DNA of 64,000 nucleotides from Agromyces sp. S2-1-8 (GTDB lineage: Bacteria > Actinomycetota > Actinomycetes > Actinomycetales > Microbacteriaceae). This document shows positions 16,950 through 24,754 of the stretch, piece after piece. The first letter of the stretch is position 1; every line of letters begins with the position of its first letter. The stretch is from the NCBI RefSeq assembly GCF_021129215.1, contig NZ_JAJOLP010000001.1, positions 3,534,001 through 3,598,000 on the forward strand, in the 5' to 3' direction. Position numbers and translations under genes: made by a program. Under the pieces are notes generated by a model. It did not search any database and was not told where the DNA came from. It was given only the letters and a program-made list of their open reading frames with translations.

Positions 16950-18254
16950 GTGAGCCCTGCAGCGCGAGCGGACGAGGTCATCGAAGTCGACGGTCGCGAG
17001 GTGCGCATCTCGCACCCCGACAAGGTCGTCTTCCCCGAGCCGGGGCTCACCAAGGTCGATCTCGTGAAGTACTACCTCGCGGTCGCCGACGGTGCGCTGC
17101 GCGGCGCGGGTGGGCGCCCGATGGTGCTCAAGCGCTTCGTCAAGGGCATCGACCAGGAGGCCTTCTTCCAGAAGCGCGCTCCCGACAAGCGCCCCGAGTG
17201 GATCGAGACCGCGACGCTGCACTACGCGTCGGGCAATTCCGCCGAAGAGGTCGTCGTGAACGATGCGGCCGCGCTCGCCTGGGTCGTGAACCTCGGATGC
17301 ATCGACCTCAACCCCCACCCCGTGCGAGCCGGCGACCTCGACCATCCCGACGAGCTGCGCGTCGACCTCGACCCGATGCCCGGCGTCGACTGGTCGCAGA
17401 TCGTCGACGTCGCGTTCGTCGCGCGCGAGGTGCTCGACGACGTCGGGCTGGTCGGCTGGCCGAAGACGTCCGGCTCTCGCGGCATCCACATCTCGGTGCG
17501 CATCGCACCCGAGTGGACCTATCCCGAGGTGCGGCTCGCCGCCGAGACGCTCGCGCGCGAGGTCGAGCTCCGCGCTCCCGGCCTCGCATCCGCCCGCTGG
17601 TGGAAGGAGGAGCGCGGCGAGAGCGTGTTCGTCGACTTCAACCAGAACGCGAAGGACCGCACGGTCGCCTCGGCGTACTCGGTGCGTCCGCTGCCCGACG
17701 CCCGCGTCTCGACCCCGCTCGACTGGGCGGAGGTCCGCGAGAGTCGTCCCGAGCGCTTCACCGTCGCGACGGTCCTCGCACGCTTCGCCGAGCGCGGCGA
17801 CGCCGCGGCCGGCATCGACGACGCGGTCGGCCGTCTCGATGGTCTGCTGCGACTCGCCGAGGAGCTCGGCCCCGCCGAGAAGCCCCCGCGCCGCGGCTCG
17901 GGCGATGGCTCCGGGCAACGGCAGTCGACGATGCCGCTCATCGAGATCGCCCGCGCCAAGACGAAGCCCGAGGCCCTCGAGGGCCTGGAGCGGTGGAAGG
18001 AACGTCACTCCGACGTCGTGCCCCGGCTCGAGCCGGCCGACGTGCTCGTCGACGGCATGCGAGGCAGTTCGTCGCTCTGGTACCGCATCCGGGTGAACCT
18101 GCAGCATGTGCCCGAGGCGGAGCGGCCGCCGCAGGAACCGCTCGAGGTCGATTACGACCCGTGGGCGAAGTACCGCGACGAGAACGGCGAGCTGTCGTTC
18201 CCCGGCGGCCGCCCCGGCGATCGTTCCGGCGGCACGACTGGCCGCGCCTCGTGA
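16950..18254 (+). CDS. LigD-type primase-polymerase (PolDom), stand-alone
   Basis: A stand-alone archaeo-eukaryotic primase (AEP) domain protein like the polymerase module of LigD, which fills gaps and adds ribonucleotides during Ku-dependent end joining. Catalytic signatures are ELRVDLDPMPGVDW (the two metal-binding Asp), KTSGSRGIHISVRI (SGxxGxH), and VFVDFNQNAKDRTVASAYSV (third Asp). The C-terminal 130 residues are a less conserved extension. No ligase or nuclease domain is fused, and no Ku gene is in the window. I chose GTG 16950 because GTGAGGAG lies just upstream; GTG 16941 is also in frame. Its stop overlaps the next start. Confidence 0.85.
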   Translation: MSPAARADEVIEVDGREVRISHPDKVVFPEPGLTKVDLVKYYLAVADGALRGAGGRPMVLKRFVKGIDQEAFFQKRAPDKRPEWIETATLHYASGNSAEEVVVNDAAALAWVVNLGCIDLNPHPVRAGDLDHPDELRVDLDPMPGVDWSQIVDVAFVAREVLDDVGLVGWPKTSGSRGIHISVRIAPEWTYPEVRLAAETLAREVELRAPGLASARWWKEERGESVFVDFNQNAKDRTVASAYSVRPLPDARVSTPLDWAEVRESRPERFTVATVLARFAERGDAAAGIDDAVGRLDGLLRLAEELGPAEKPPRRGSGDGSGQRQSTMPLIEIARAKTKPEALEGLERWKERHSDVVPRLEPADVLVDGMRGSSSLWYRIRVNLQHVPEAERPPQEPLEVDYDPWAKYRDENGELSFPGGRPGDRSGGTTGRAS

Positions 18255-19108
18255 GCGACTTCGGTCCCGTCGACCCCGGTCATCACGCCGACATCGAATG
18301 GTTGCACCGCTGGCGCCTGCATCCCGAGGGCGACCCGCAGACGACGGCGTCGAGCACGCTGATCCCCGTGAGAACCATCGACGGGGTCGCGGCGGTGCTC
18401 AAGGTCGCCCACGTGGAGGAGGAGGAGCGCGGCGCCGAGCTGCTCGAACAGCTCGACGGACACGGCGCTGCGCGCGTCCTGCAGCGCGAGGGGCAGGCGG
18501 TGCTGCTCGAACGGGCCACCGGCACGGGCGACCTCGTGCGCATGGTCGTCGACGGCGACGACGACGGTGCGACGCGGGTGATCTGCGCAGCGGCGCGCCG
18601 CGTGCACCTCGACCCGGCGGAGCTCCCCACGCTCACCGACTCGGGGGTGCCGCTCCTCGTGCCGCTCGAGCAGTGGTTCCGCGAGCTGTTCGCGCACGCC
18701 GACGACCTCGACCCGCTCCATCGGCAGGGCGCCGACTACGCCGACCGGCTGCTGTCGACGCAGCGGGACGCGCGCGTGCTGCACGGCGACCTGCACCACG
18801 GGAACGTGCTCGACTTCGGCGAGCGCGGATGGCTCGTCATCGACCCCAAGGGGCTCGTCGGCGAGGCCGCCTTCGACTACTGCAACCTGCTCTGCAACCC
18901 GTCGCACGCGCGGGCGCTCATGCCCGGGCGGCTCGAGCGCCAGTTCGGCATCGTCGTCGCCGAGACCGGCGTGCTGCCGTCGCGGCAGCGAGACTGGCTC
19001 GTGGCCTGGTGCGCACTGTCGTCGACGTGGTTCGCGATCGCCGACGACCCGTCGCACGCCGAGTCGGTCACACGTCTCGGCGTGACCGCCGCCGATCTCG
19101 CGCTCTGA
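18251..19108 (+). CDS. Aminoglycoside/hydroxyurea phosphotransferase-like kinase, APH(6) family
   Basis: A 285-residue protein-kinase-like fold phosphotransferase of the streptomycin 6-kinase (APH_6_hur) family. The catalytic loop is VLHGDLHHGNVLDF (Brenner motif HGDxxxxN) near residue 177, and the metal-binding segment is VIDPKGLVGEAAFDY. The ATP-binding N-lobe has VAAVLKVAHVEEEERGAE. GTG 18251 overlaps the stop of the polymerase gene (GTGA), so the two are co-translated. Many chromosomal members of this family have no proven role in resistance, so the substrate is unknown. Confidence 0.83.
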   Translation: MSDFGPVDPGHHADIEWLHRWRLHPEGDPQTTASSTLIPVRTIDGVAAVLKVAHVEEEERGAELLEQLDGHGAARVLQREGQAVLLERATGTGDLVRMVVDGDDDGATRVICAAARRVHLDPAELPTLTDSGVPLLVPLEQWFRELFAHADDLDPLHRQGADYADRLLSTQRDARVLHGDLHHGNVLDFGERGWLVIDPKGLVGEAAFDYCNLLCNPSHARALMPGRLERQFGIVVAETGVLPSRQRDWLVAWCALSSTWFAIADDPSHAESVTRLGVTAADLAL

Positions 19109-19160
19109 GCCGCCTCGGCGACGTTTCCGGCCGTCAGCGATGCTGCGCCCCGTTCGCGCA

Positions 19161-19236
19161 TGGAGGAACTTCCGCAACCGCGCGGCGCGTCGCGCCGCGC
19201 CGCGACTCGCCGCGGACCCGACGGTTCTTCCTACAG
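19161..19236. repeat. Dispersed ~72-bp element, copy A
   Basis: Bounded by TGGAGGAACTTCC at 19161 and TTCCTACAG ending at 19236, with a GC-rich interior. The same borders enclose elements of 72 bp at 21404-21475 and 22567-22638. The borders form an imperfect inverted repeat (TGGAGGAA versus TTCCTACA). The right border includes the stop codon of the enolase-superfamily gene. The rest of 19109-19230 holds nothing recognisable. Confidence 0.55.
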
Positions 19237-20478
19237 AAGCCTCCGCTGCGAGAGCTCGACGACCGGCCGCGACGCCCACTCGCGCACGAGCTCGGTGCGC
19301 ACGGCGACCCCGGTACCCGGGCCGTCGGGCACCCGGAGCTGCCCGCGGTGCTCGCCGTCGCCGAGCACGAACGGCTCGGTCACATCGTCGGCGTAGTAGC
19401 GGTCGGAGGCCGACGTGTCGCCGGGCAGCGCGAACCCGGGCAGCGCGGCGAGCGCGACGTTCGCCGCACGGCCGATCCCGGTCTCGAGCATGCCGCCGCA
19501 CCACACCGGCACGTCGAGCTGACGGCACGCGTCGTGCACGCGCAGCGCCTCGAGGTAACCGCCCATCCGGCCGGGCTTGATGTTGACGACGCTCGTCGCG
19601 CCGCGATCGATCGCGTCCACCGCCGTCGCGGCATCCAGGATCGATTCGTCGAGGCAGACGGGGGTCTCGCACGCGGCAGCGAGCCGGGCGTGGGTGGCGA
19701 TGTCCTCCTCGGCGAACGGCTGCTCGATGAGCAGCAGGTCGAACGCGTCGAGGCTCGCGAGCAGCGGGATGTCGTCGCCCGTGTACGCCGTGTTCGCGTC
19801 GACCTGCAGGAGACCGTCGCGTCCCATGAGCTCGCGGACGGCCGCGACGGGCAGGACGTCCCAGCCGGGCTTGATCTTGAGCTTGATACGGCGGTAGCCG
19901 GCCTCGAGGTACCCGGTGACCTCGTCGAGCAGTTCCTCGAGCGTCGGCGCGATGCCGACGGAGACCCCGCAGTCGACCCACTCGCGCTCCGCTCCGAACG
20001 CCTCGCCCATCGATCGGCCCTGGGCGCGCAGCTCGGCGTCGAGGACGGCCGACTCGAGGGCGGCCTTCGCCATGCGGTGGCCCGCGACGAACGCGAGCGT
20101 GCCGGCGACCGACCGTGCGAGCGGCACCGAGGCGCCGCGGGTGCCGGGGCCGTCGGCACCTGCCGCTCCGGCGACTCCGGCCGTTTCGGCCGCGTGGTGT
20201 GCGGCGTCGTACGCGCGACGGTGTGCGGTCGCGGCGAGCAGTGCTGGGCCGAGGAACCGTTCGATCACGGATGCCGCGCCGTCGACGTACTCGGAGGAGT
20301 AGAAGGGCTCGCGGCCGGCGACGCACTCGCCCCACCCCTCGCCGGCGTCGGTGCTCACGTGCACGAGGAGCGCTTCGCGCACCGTCTCGCGACCGAAGCT
20401 CGTCTCGAACGGCCGCACGAGGGGCACCTCGATGCGATGCAGCGCGATCGTCTCGATGCGGGTCGGGTTCGTCGTCAT
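19231..20478 (-). CDS. menC: o-Succinylbenzoate synthase / N-succinylamino acid racemase (enolase superfamily)
   Basis: A 415-residue member of the MenC/NSAR branch of the muconate-lactonising group. The acid-base pair is K199-x-K201 in YRRIKLKIKPGWD, the metal ligands are D227 (VDANTAY), E253 (LIEQPFAEED) and D277 (CLDESILD), and the second catalytic lysine is K301 (VVNIKPGRMGG). Either o-succinylbenzoate synthesis for menaquinone or racemisation of N-succinyl amino acids would fit. The ATGA-coupled GNAT gene upstream favours the racemase role. Residues 85-115 are an unusual Ala/Gly-rich insertion. Confidence 0.8.
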   Translation of the reverse strand: MTTNPTRIETIALHRIEVPLVRPFETSFGRETVREALLVHVSTDAGEGWGECVAGREPFYSSEYVDGAASVIERFLGPALLAATAHRRAYDAAHHAAETAGVAGAAGADGPGTRGASVPLARSVAGTLAFVAGHRMAKAALESAVLDAELRAQGRSMGEAFGAEREWVDCGVSVGIAPTLEELLDEVTGYLEAGYRRIKLKIKPGWDVLPVAAVRELMGRDGLLQVDANTAYTGDDIPLLASLDAFDLLLIEQPFAEEDIATHARLAAACETPVCLDESILDAATAVDAIDRGATSVVNIKPGRMGGYLEALRVHDACRQLDVPVWCGGMLETGIGRAANVALAALPGFALPGDTSASDRYYADDVTEPFVLGDGEHRGQLRVPDGPGTGVAVRTELVREWASRPVVELSQRRLL

Positions 20479-21302
20479 CTCGCCTCCTCGGAGTCGGGCT
20501 CGGCCTCGGTGAACACGTAGTCCCCGGCGTCGTCGAGCTCGGGTCGCAGCCCCTGCCGCGCCATCTCGGTGAACGCGCGCACGGATGCCTCGCGCATGCG
20601 TACGGCATCGGCCGCGGCATCCCGCCTGAATGCCTCGAAGTCGGGCACGAGCGCGAAGCCCGACTCCCCCGACCAGCGCGGAGGCGCGCCGCCGGCGAGC
20701 GCGCGGAGCACCCGCGGCGACGTGAGTCGCCAGCGCACCTCGAAGCGATCGCTGCGGTCGGCGCCCGAGATCTCGTCGCCGAGCACGCCGTAGAACTCGG
20801 GGAGGTAGGCGGCGACCTCGGCCCCGAGCCGCACGAGGTTCATGCGGGCGTTGCGGCGGATGAGGGGGTCGAACGTCCAGCGGATCTCGTCGACTCCGTG
20901 CTCGAGGCAGATCGACCGCTGGCGGAGCTTCAGCGCGAGCCCGATGCCGTGCCCGCGCGCCGCCGGGGCGACCGCGTTCATGTGCGAGTGCAGGTGGAGG
21001 CCCTCGTTCCAGCCGAGGAACCCGAGCGTCGCGCCGAGCAGCTCACCCGGGATCGCGTACGGCGGCGTCGCCGAGGCATCCACGCCGCCCTCGTCGTCGG
21101 CGACCGCGACGAGCACCGTCGCGCCCGCGTGCGCCAGCGCCCGGATCATCGAGTGGTCGGGGCCGCGCCCCTCGCCCCAGGTCGACTCGAACCGGGCGAG
21201 CACCGCCTCGATCTCGTGCTCGGCGGCCCCGCGCGTGATGACGCCCGCGCCGAGGTCGGCGCGATCGGCGGCGGCAAGGGCCTCGGCGACGACAGCGTCC
21301 AT
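20475..21302 (-). CDS. GNAT family acyltransferase coupled to the racemase/OSBS gene
   Basis: A 275-residue acyltransferase with a GNAT core in residues 30-185, including LGFLGWNEGLHLHSHMNAVA and the CoA-loop motif AARGHGIGLALKLRQR near residue 115. RWTFDPLIRRNARMNLVRLG is characteristic of the large GNAT proteins found beside N-succinylamino acid racemases. In such operons the partner is known to N-succinylate D-amino acids. Its stop overlaps the racemase start (ATGA). No M20 desuccinylase is present nearby. Confidence 0.78.
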   Translation of the reverse strand: MDAVVAEALAAADRADLGAGVITRGAAEHEIEAVLARFESTWGEGRGPDHSMIRALAHAGATVLVAVADDEGGVDASATPPYAIPGELLGATLGFLGWNEGLHLHSHMNAVAPAARGHGIGLALKLRQRSICLEHGVDEIRWTFDPLIRRNARMNLVRLGAEVAAYLPEFYGVLGDEISGADRSDRFEVRWRLTSPRVLRALAGGAPPRWSGESGFALVPDFEAFRRDAAADAVRMREASVRAFTEMARQGLRPELDDAGDYVFTEAEPDSEEAR

Positions 21303-21403
21303 GTGTCGAGGCTAGCCGAGCGCGGTCGCGCCGCGGCGCGCGGGAGTGGTCGGGCCTCTCACCCGGCGACAGGGCCGCCGCCGCCGCCTGCTCGTCGATG
21401 AAC

Positions 21404-21475
21404 TGGAGGAAGAACCCGCCGACATCCCGCGTTTCGCTGCACGCCACTCCGCGACCGAGCCAAGTCTTCCTACAG
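21404..21475. repeat. Dispersed ~72-bp element, copy B
   Basis: Begins TGGAGGAAGAACC and ends TTCCTACAG, 72 bp in all, with the same borders and length as the copy at 22567. It fills much of the gap between the GNAT start and the 3' end of the DUF559-like gene, whose stop codon lies in its right border, as in copy A. Confidence 0.55.
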
Positions 21476-22462
21476 ATCGAACTCCTCCGACCCGTATGCG
21501 AGCGGTCGGATTCCGGTCATCCGCGCCTTGAGCACGACCTTCGCATCGGCGACCATCCGCTCCACCGTCGTCGCGACCAACGGCCAGTCGTCCAAGACGT
21601 GCTTCGCACTCGGTCGAACGACCGGGACCCCGAACGACTGCGAGACCAGGGTCCGATCACGATCGGCGTAGAACTCCTCGCGTCCCGAGTGGAACTCCCT
21701 ACCGTCGACCTCGAACAACACGCATCCGTCGATCAGACCGTCGAACCGGCCGAGTCCCGCCGGCCCGACCTGCGGTTCCACCAGGTATCCAGCGCGCGCG
21801 AGGCGCCGAACGAACAGGCTCTCCACCCCCGACTCAGGAATCCCGGTGAACTCGTCCACCAGATCCCGGCAGGTGCCGGGCAGCGCGGCGAGTACGTCGT
21901 CGATCTGCCGACGCGTCAACACCCGTTCGTGAAGCGCCGAGTCGATCGCCGCGTTCGCATGTTCCCGAGGCAGACATCGAAGTGCGGTCGCGAGGGCTCC
22001 TTTGGGCGAGACGACCCAATCGCGACCGGCGCCCGGATCCAGCTCGCGAACGTAGTGCAGCCGTACCGGCCCTGCCCTCCCCAGCCGCACGGTGCCACGT
22101 TCTCGCGTACGCTCCGAAGCGACCGGATGCCAGACGCCCGAGTTCCCCGGATCGTCGACATTCGGTGCGCGGTCGACCCGCGGTGTCGATCGGGGCACTG
22201 CGATGTGCAACGACTCGTCGACGCCCGACCAGATGCCGAGGCGACGCAACGCGGAGACGCAGCCGATACGGCCGCCCACGGCGATCGCGCGGAGTTGGTC
22301 GCGGTCTGCCGTCGGCGAGGCGATCCAGCCACGTCGGGGCCGCACGACTGCTCCGGCGCGGAGGGCCACTCGCAGCGAGGCATCCGTCTCACCCAGTTCT
22401 CGCAGCGTGCGGACTCGGGCGATCTCGCCGAGCAGGTGGAGTTTCGTGAGGAGCGCCGTCAT
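21470..22462 (-). CDS. DUF559-like protein with an AbiEi-type N-terminus
   Basis: A 330-residue protein common in Microbacteriaceae and of unknown function. The first ~120 residues resemble the antitoxin-like winged-helix region of AbiEi-type proteins (LRVALRAGAVVRPRRGWIA). Residues 230-320 match the DUF559/VSR-like endonuclease fold, with LIDGCVLFEVDGREFHSGRE supplying the Asp/Glu residues. It was probably derived from a nuclease. ATG 22462 has no good ribosome binding site, so it may be leaderless. It is alone in its transcription unit, bounded by copies of the 72-bp element. Confidence 0.7.
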   Translation of the reverse strand: MTALLTKLHLLGEIARVRTLRELGETDASLRVALRAGAVVRPRRGWIASPTADRDQLRAIAVGGRIGCVSALRRLGIWSGVDESLHIAVPRSTPRVDRAPNVDDPGNSGVWHPVASERTRERGTVRLGRAGPVRLHYVRELDPGAGRDWVVSPKGALATALRCLPREHANAAIDSALHERVLTRRQIDDVLAALPGTCRDLVDEFTGIPESGVESLFVRRLARAGYLVEPQVGPAGLGRFDGLIDGCVLFEVDGREFHSGREEFYADRDRTLVSQSFGVPVVRPSAKHVLDDWPLVATTVERMVADAKVVLKARMTGIRPLAYGSEEFDL

Positions 22463-22566
22463 GACGCGATCGTGCCCGTGTCGGCTGGTCCGAATGCGAT
22501 CGCGCGGTGGAAGCGGCCACCGATCGGATACGTGTCGAGGTGGGGAGGAGAGGTCGTCGACCGAGA

Positions 22567-22638
22567 TGGAGGAGTTTCTCGCGACATGCCGTCGGCCGGG
22601 CGGGCGACACGCCGGCGATGTCACGGAACTTCCTACAC
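22567..22638. repeat. Dispersed ~72-bp element, copy C
   Basis: Begins TGGAGGAGTTTCTC and ends CTTCCTACAC. It lies in the 266-bp gap between the DUF559-like gene and the uricase gene, not touching any coding sequence. The interior shares CGACATNCCG with copy B. Confidence 0.55.
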
Positions 22639-22679
22639 AAGCGAAGCGGGCAAGGTGGCGCCGCGCCGCCACCGCGCGC

Positions 22680-22714
22680 GAGCGCCCCGCCCGGCGGAGC
22701 CGGACGGGGCGCTC
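22680..22714 (-). terminator. Intrinsic-terminator-like hairpin downstream of uricase
   Basis: GAGCGCCCCG pairs perfectly with CGGGGCGCTC. Inside it CCGGC pairs with GCCGG around GGA, extending the stem. It lies 15 bp past the uricase stop in the direction of transcription. There is no clear U tract, as is usual in actinobacteria. Confidence 0.6.
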
Positions 22715-22728
22715 GTGAGCCGACCCGA

Positions 22729-23694
22729 TCAGCAGAAGGCGCCGGTCGACGCCCAGACCTCGGGGACCTCGGCGAGACCCTCGCGGGTGACGGTCGCCTC
22801 GATGAGGCCGTACGACCGGTCGCTCGCGTAGAACACCTCGTTGGGGTTGTCGAGGCCGAACGGCTCGAGGTCGACGACGAAGTGGTGCTTGTTCGGCATC
22901 GAGAAGCGGATCTCCGCGATCTCGGGATGCGCCTCGAGCACCGCCTGGCCCATCTCGAAGAGGGTCGTCTGGAGCGCCGCCGAGTAGTTCTCGGTGAACG
23001 TCTCGAGCAGGATCGCCTTCACGCTGTCGTAGACGGCGTTGTAGTCGACCTCGGCGCCCGGCTGGTAGCGCCAGCGCGTGGCGACGCTCGTCGCGAGGAT
23101 GCGATCGGTCGTCTCCTGGAGGGTCGTGTAGCGGTCCTTCGGGTAGCCGACGAAGCCCGACTGGGTCGTCTTCAGCACCGTGAGGTCCTTGAGGCCCGCG
23201 ATGACGTGGCGGGTGTCGCCGTCGGCGATGACCGCGGCCGTGCGGATCTCCTGGCCCTTGCGCACGAACGAGTGGTCGTGGGGCTGGCCGTGGGCGGTGA
23301 TGCGCTCCCACGCGTAGCTCTCGGCGAGCCAGCGTCCGCCGGTCACCCAGTCGAACTCGCCGATGAAGTGGTCGGCGAGGCGAAGCAGGAACGCCTCGGG
23401 CGAGCCGACGCCGTCGCGGGCGAAGGCGAACACGGTGTTCTTCTGCGTGTCGGTCGCGACCACGTGCGAGTTGTCGCCGTCGAGGTGGGCACCGGCGAAG
23501 TCGCCGCGCAGCTGCGAGGTGACGTTGAGGTCCTCGATCTCGTGGCGGTCGGTGTCGCGGGTGACCTTGACGACGCGGACCTCGGCCTTGCCGTACTGGT
23601 TCGGGCCGAGCACGATGGCGCCGGGCTCGGCGCTCGACGCGCCGCCTGCGGCGGTGTCGGTGGTGGTCACGGTGTTGATCAGGGTGTCGGTCAT
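22729..23694 (-). CDS. pucL: Urate oxidase (uricase)
   Basis: A 321-residue cofactor-free oxidase that converts urate to 5-hydroxyisourate. It has two T-fold domains. Motifs include GPNQYGKAEVRVVKV near residue 30 (with the conserved catalytic Lys), THVVA-type HVVATDTQKNTVFAFAR at the substrate pocket, LKTTQSGFVGYPKDRYTTL and, near the end, NKHHFVVDLEPFGLDN. The N-terminal 22 residues are a non-conserved Thr-rich extension. It is the third gene of the uraD-hiuH-uricase unit, 7 bp after hiuH. Confidence 0.95.
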   Translation of the reverse strand: MTDTLINTVTTTDTAAGGASSAEPGAIVLGPNQYGKAEVRVVKVTRDTDRHEIEDLNVTSQLRGDFAGAHLDGDNSHVVATDTQKNTVFAFARDGVGSPEAFLLRLADHFIGEFDWVTGGRWLAESYAWERITAHGQPHDHSFVRKGQEIRTAAVIADGDTRHVIAGLKDLTVLKTTQSGFVGYPKDRYTTLQETTDRILATSVATRWRYQPGAEVDYNAVYDSVKAILLETFTENYSAALQTTLFEMGQAVLEAHPEIAEIRFSMPNKHHFVVDLEPFGLDNPNEVFYASDRSYGLIEATVTREGLAEVPEVWASTGAFC

Positions 23695-23701
23695 GGTGGA
23701 T

Positions 23702-24079
23702 CTAACTTCCTCGGTAGGTCGAATAGGCGAAGGGGCTCAGCAGGATCGGCACGTGGTAGTGACGACCCTCCTCGGCGACGAGGAAGGTGAGCAGCACTTC
23801 GGGGTAGAAGGCGTCGGTCTGGGTGGAGGCGAAGTAGGCGCCGGTGTCGAACCGCAGCCGGTACTCGCCGTTGGGGATCGTCTCGGGGCCGAGCTGTTTC
23901 GCCCGCCCGTCGTCGTCGGTCACGGCGCTCGCGAGGAGCTCCCAGCCGTCCCCGCTGGAAGCGGAGCCGGAAGCTCCGGAGCCGCCGACGGAACGCCGGT
24001 ACAGCTCGACGGGCACCCCGGCGGCGGGCCTGCCGCGCTGGGCGTCGAGCACGTGCGTCGTGATCTGCGAAACGGTCAT
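23702..24079 (-). CDS. hiuH: 5-Hydroxyisourate hydrolase (transthyretin-like)
   Basis: A 125-residue enzyme that hydrolyses 5-hydroxyisourate to OHCU, the second step after uricase. Signatures are ITTHVLDAQRGRPAAGVPV at the N-terminus (catalytic His), the central YRLRFDTGAYF, HYHVPILLSPFAYSTYRGS at the C-terminus with the diagnostic YRGS end. A Gly/Ser-rich loop (residues 30-42) is longer than usual. Its ATG overlaps the uraD stop (ATGA). Confidence 0.95.
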   Translation of the reverse strand: MTVSQITTHVLDAQRGRPAAGVPVELYRRSVGGSGASGSASSGDGWELLASAVTDDDGRAKQLGPETIPNGEYRLRFDTGAYFASTQTDAFYPEVLLTFLVAEEGRHYHVPILLSPFAYSTYRGS

Positions 24080-24585
24080 GCGGCGATGGCCCCTTTCAAT
24101 CTCAGAACGGCGATCTCGCGCAGCTGCTCGGCGACGACCGCGTCTTCGGTCGCCTCGTCGTTGCCGAGCCGAGTGGTGAGCGCGTCGAGGATCTCGCCGG
24201 CGGAGCGGCCGGCCGCACGGATGAGGAACACCCGCCCGAACCGCTGCTCGTACGCCGCGTTGCCCTCGGCGAGGGCCCGTGCGATCTCGGCGTCGGCCGG
24301 GTCGACGCCCGCCTGCTCCGATCGCGACATGGCCGCTTCGGTGCTCGCACCGCTCGCACGCTCCCCGATGCGGGGATGGTGGCTGAGCGCCTGCTCGACC
24401 TCGCCGGCCGTGAACGGCGACGCCGCGGTGACGGCCTCGCTCACGAGCTCGTCGATCGAGCCGTACGGTCGACGGTCGGCGAGGTGCTCGCACCACCGCG
24501 TGACGTCGACGCATGGTCGAAGCGTGGCGATCGCCTCCGAACGATCGGCTTCGTTGAACTGTTCAAGCTTCATCGCTTGAGTCAC
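24076..24585 (-). CDS. uraD: OHCU decarboxylase
   Basis: A 169-residue enzyme that decarboxylates 2-oxo-4-hydroxy-4-carboxy-5-ureidoimidazoline to (S)-allantoin. The helical family features are visible: CEHLADRRPYGSIDELV near the start, LSHHPRIGERASG (substrate-binding His and the P-R-I-G motif), and YEQRFGRVFLIRAAGRSAGEIL. Translation may begin at GTG 24585 or at ATG 24573 (MKLEQFN). It heads the uraD-hiuH-uricase operon, whose promoter must lie in the AT-richer region just upstream. Confidence 0.93.
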   Translation of the reverse strand: MTQAMKLEQFNEADRSEAIATLRPCVDVTRWCEHLADRRPYGSIDELVSEAVTAASPFTAGEVEQALSHHPRIGERASGASTEAAMSRSEQAGVDPADAEIARALAEGNAAYEQRFGRVFLIRAAGRSAGEILDALTTRLGNDEATEDAVVAEQLREIAVLRLKGAIAA

Positions 24586-24606
24586 TTTCTCATTCTGCTG
24601 GCATCC

Positions 24607-24660
24607 ACGGTGTACGGATATACGAAACTCATGTTTCGCATCGTGGAACTGTTATTTCAG
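24607..24660. promoter_or_regulatory. uraD operon promoter and candidate operators
   Basis: This is one of the most AT-rich stretches of the window. CGAAAC-TCAT-GTTTCG (24623-24638) is a perfect 6-4-6 inverted repeat. TGGAACTGTTATTTCA (24644-24659) is an imperfect one that resembles the E. coli IclR box. A 12-of-15 match to the purine operator of this region overlaps them (24634-24648). A regulator of the IclR or a similar family is plausible. Confidence 0.5.
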
Positions 24661-24680
24661 CATGTGACAATCTTAGCGAA

Positions 24681-24735
24681 CGGATGCCTCGTGGGCAACG
24701 ATTTCGCATGAAGAAGTCGCGCCACGAGGCATCCG
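24681..24735. terminator. Perfect 14-bp inverted repeat between bcp and uraD
   Basis: CGGATGCCTCGTGG (24681-24694) pairs exactly with CCACGAGGCATCCG (24722-24735) across a 27-bp spacer. Each arm contains the GAGGCATCC word. It lies 20 bp past the bcp stop, so it may terminate bcp transcription. Confidence 0.55.
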
Positions 24736-24754
24736 GTTCAGGGGGTGTCGACCC

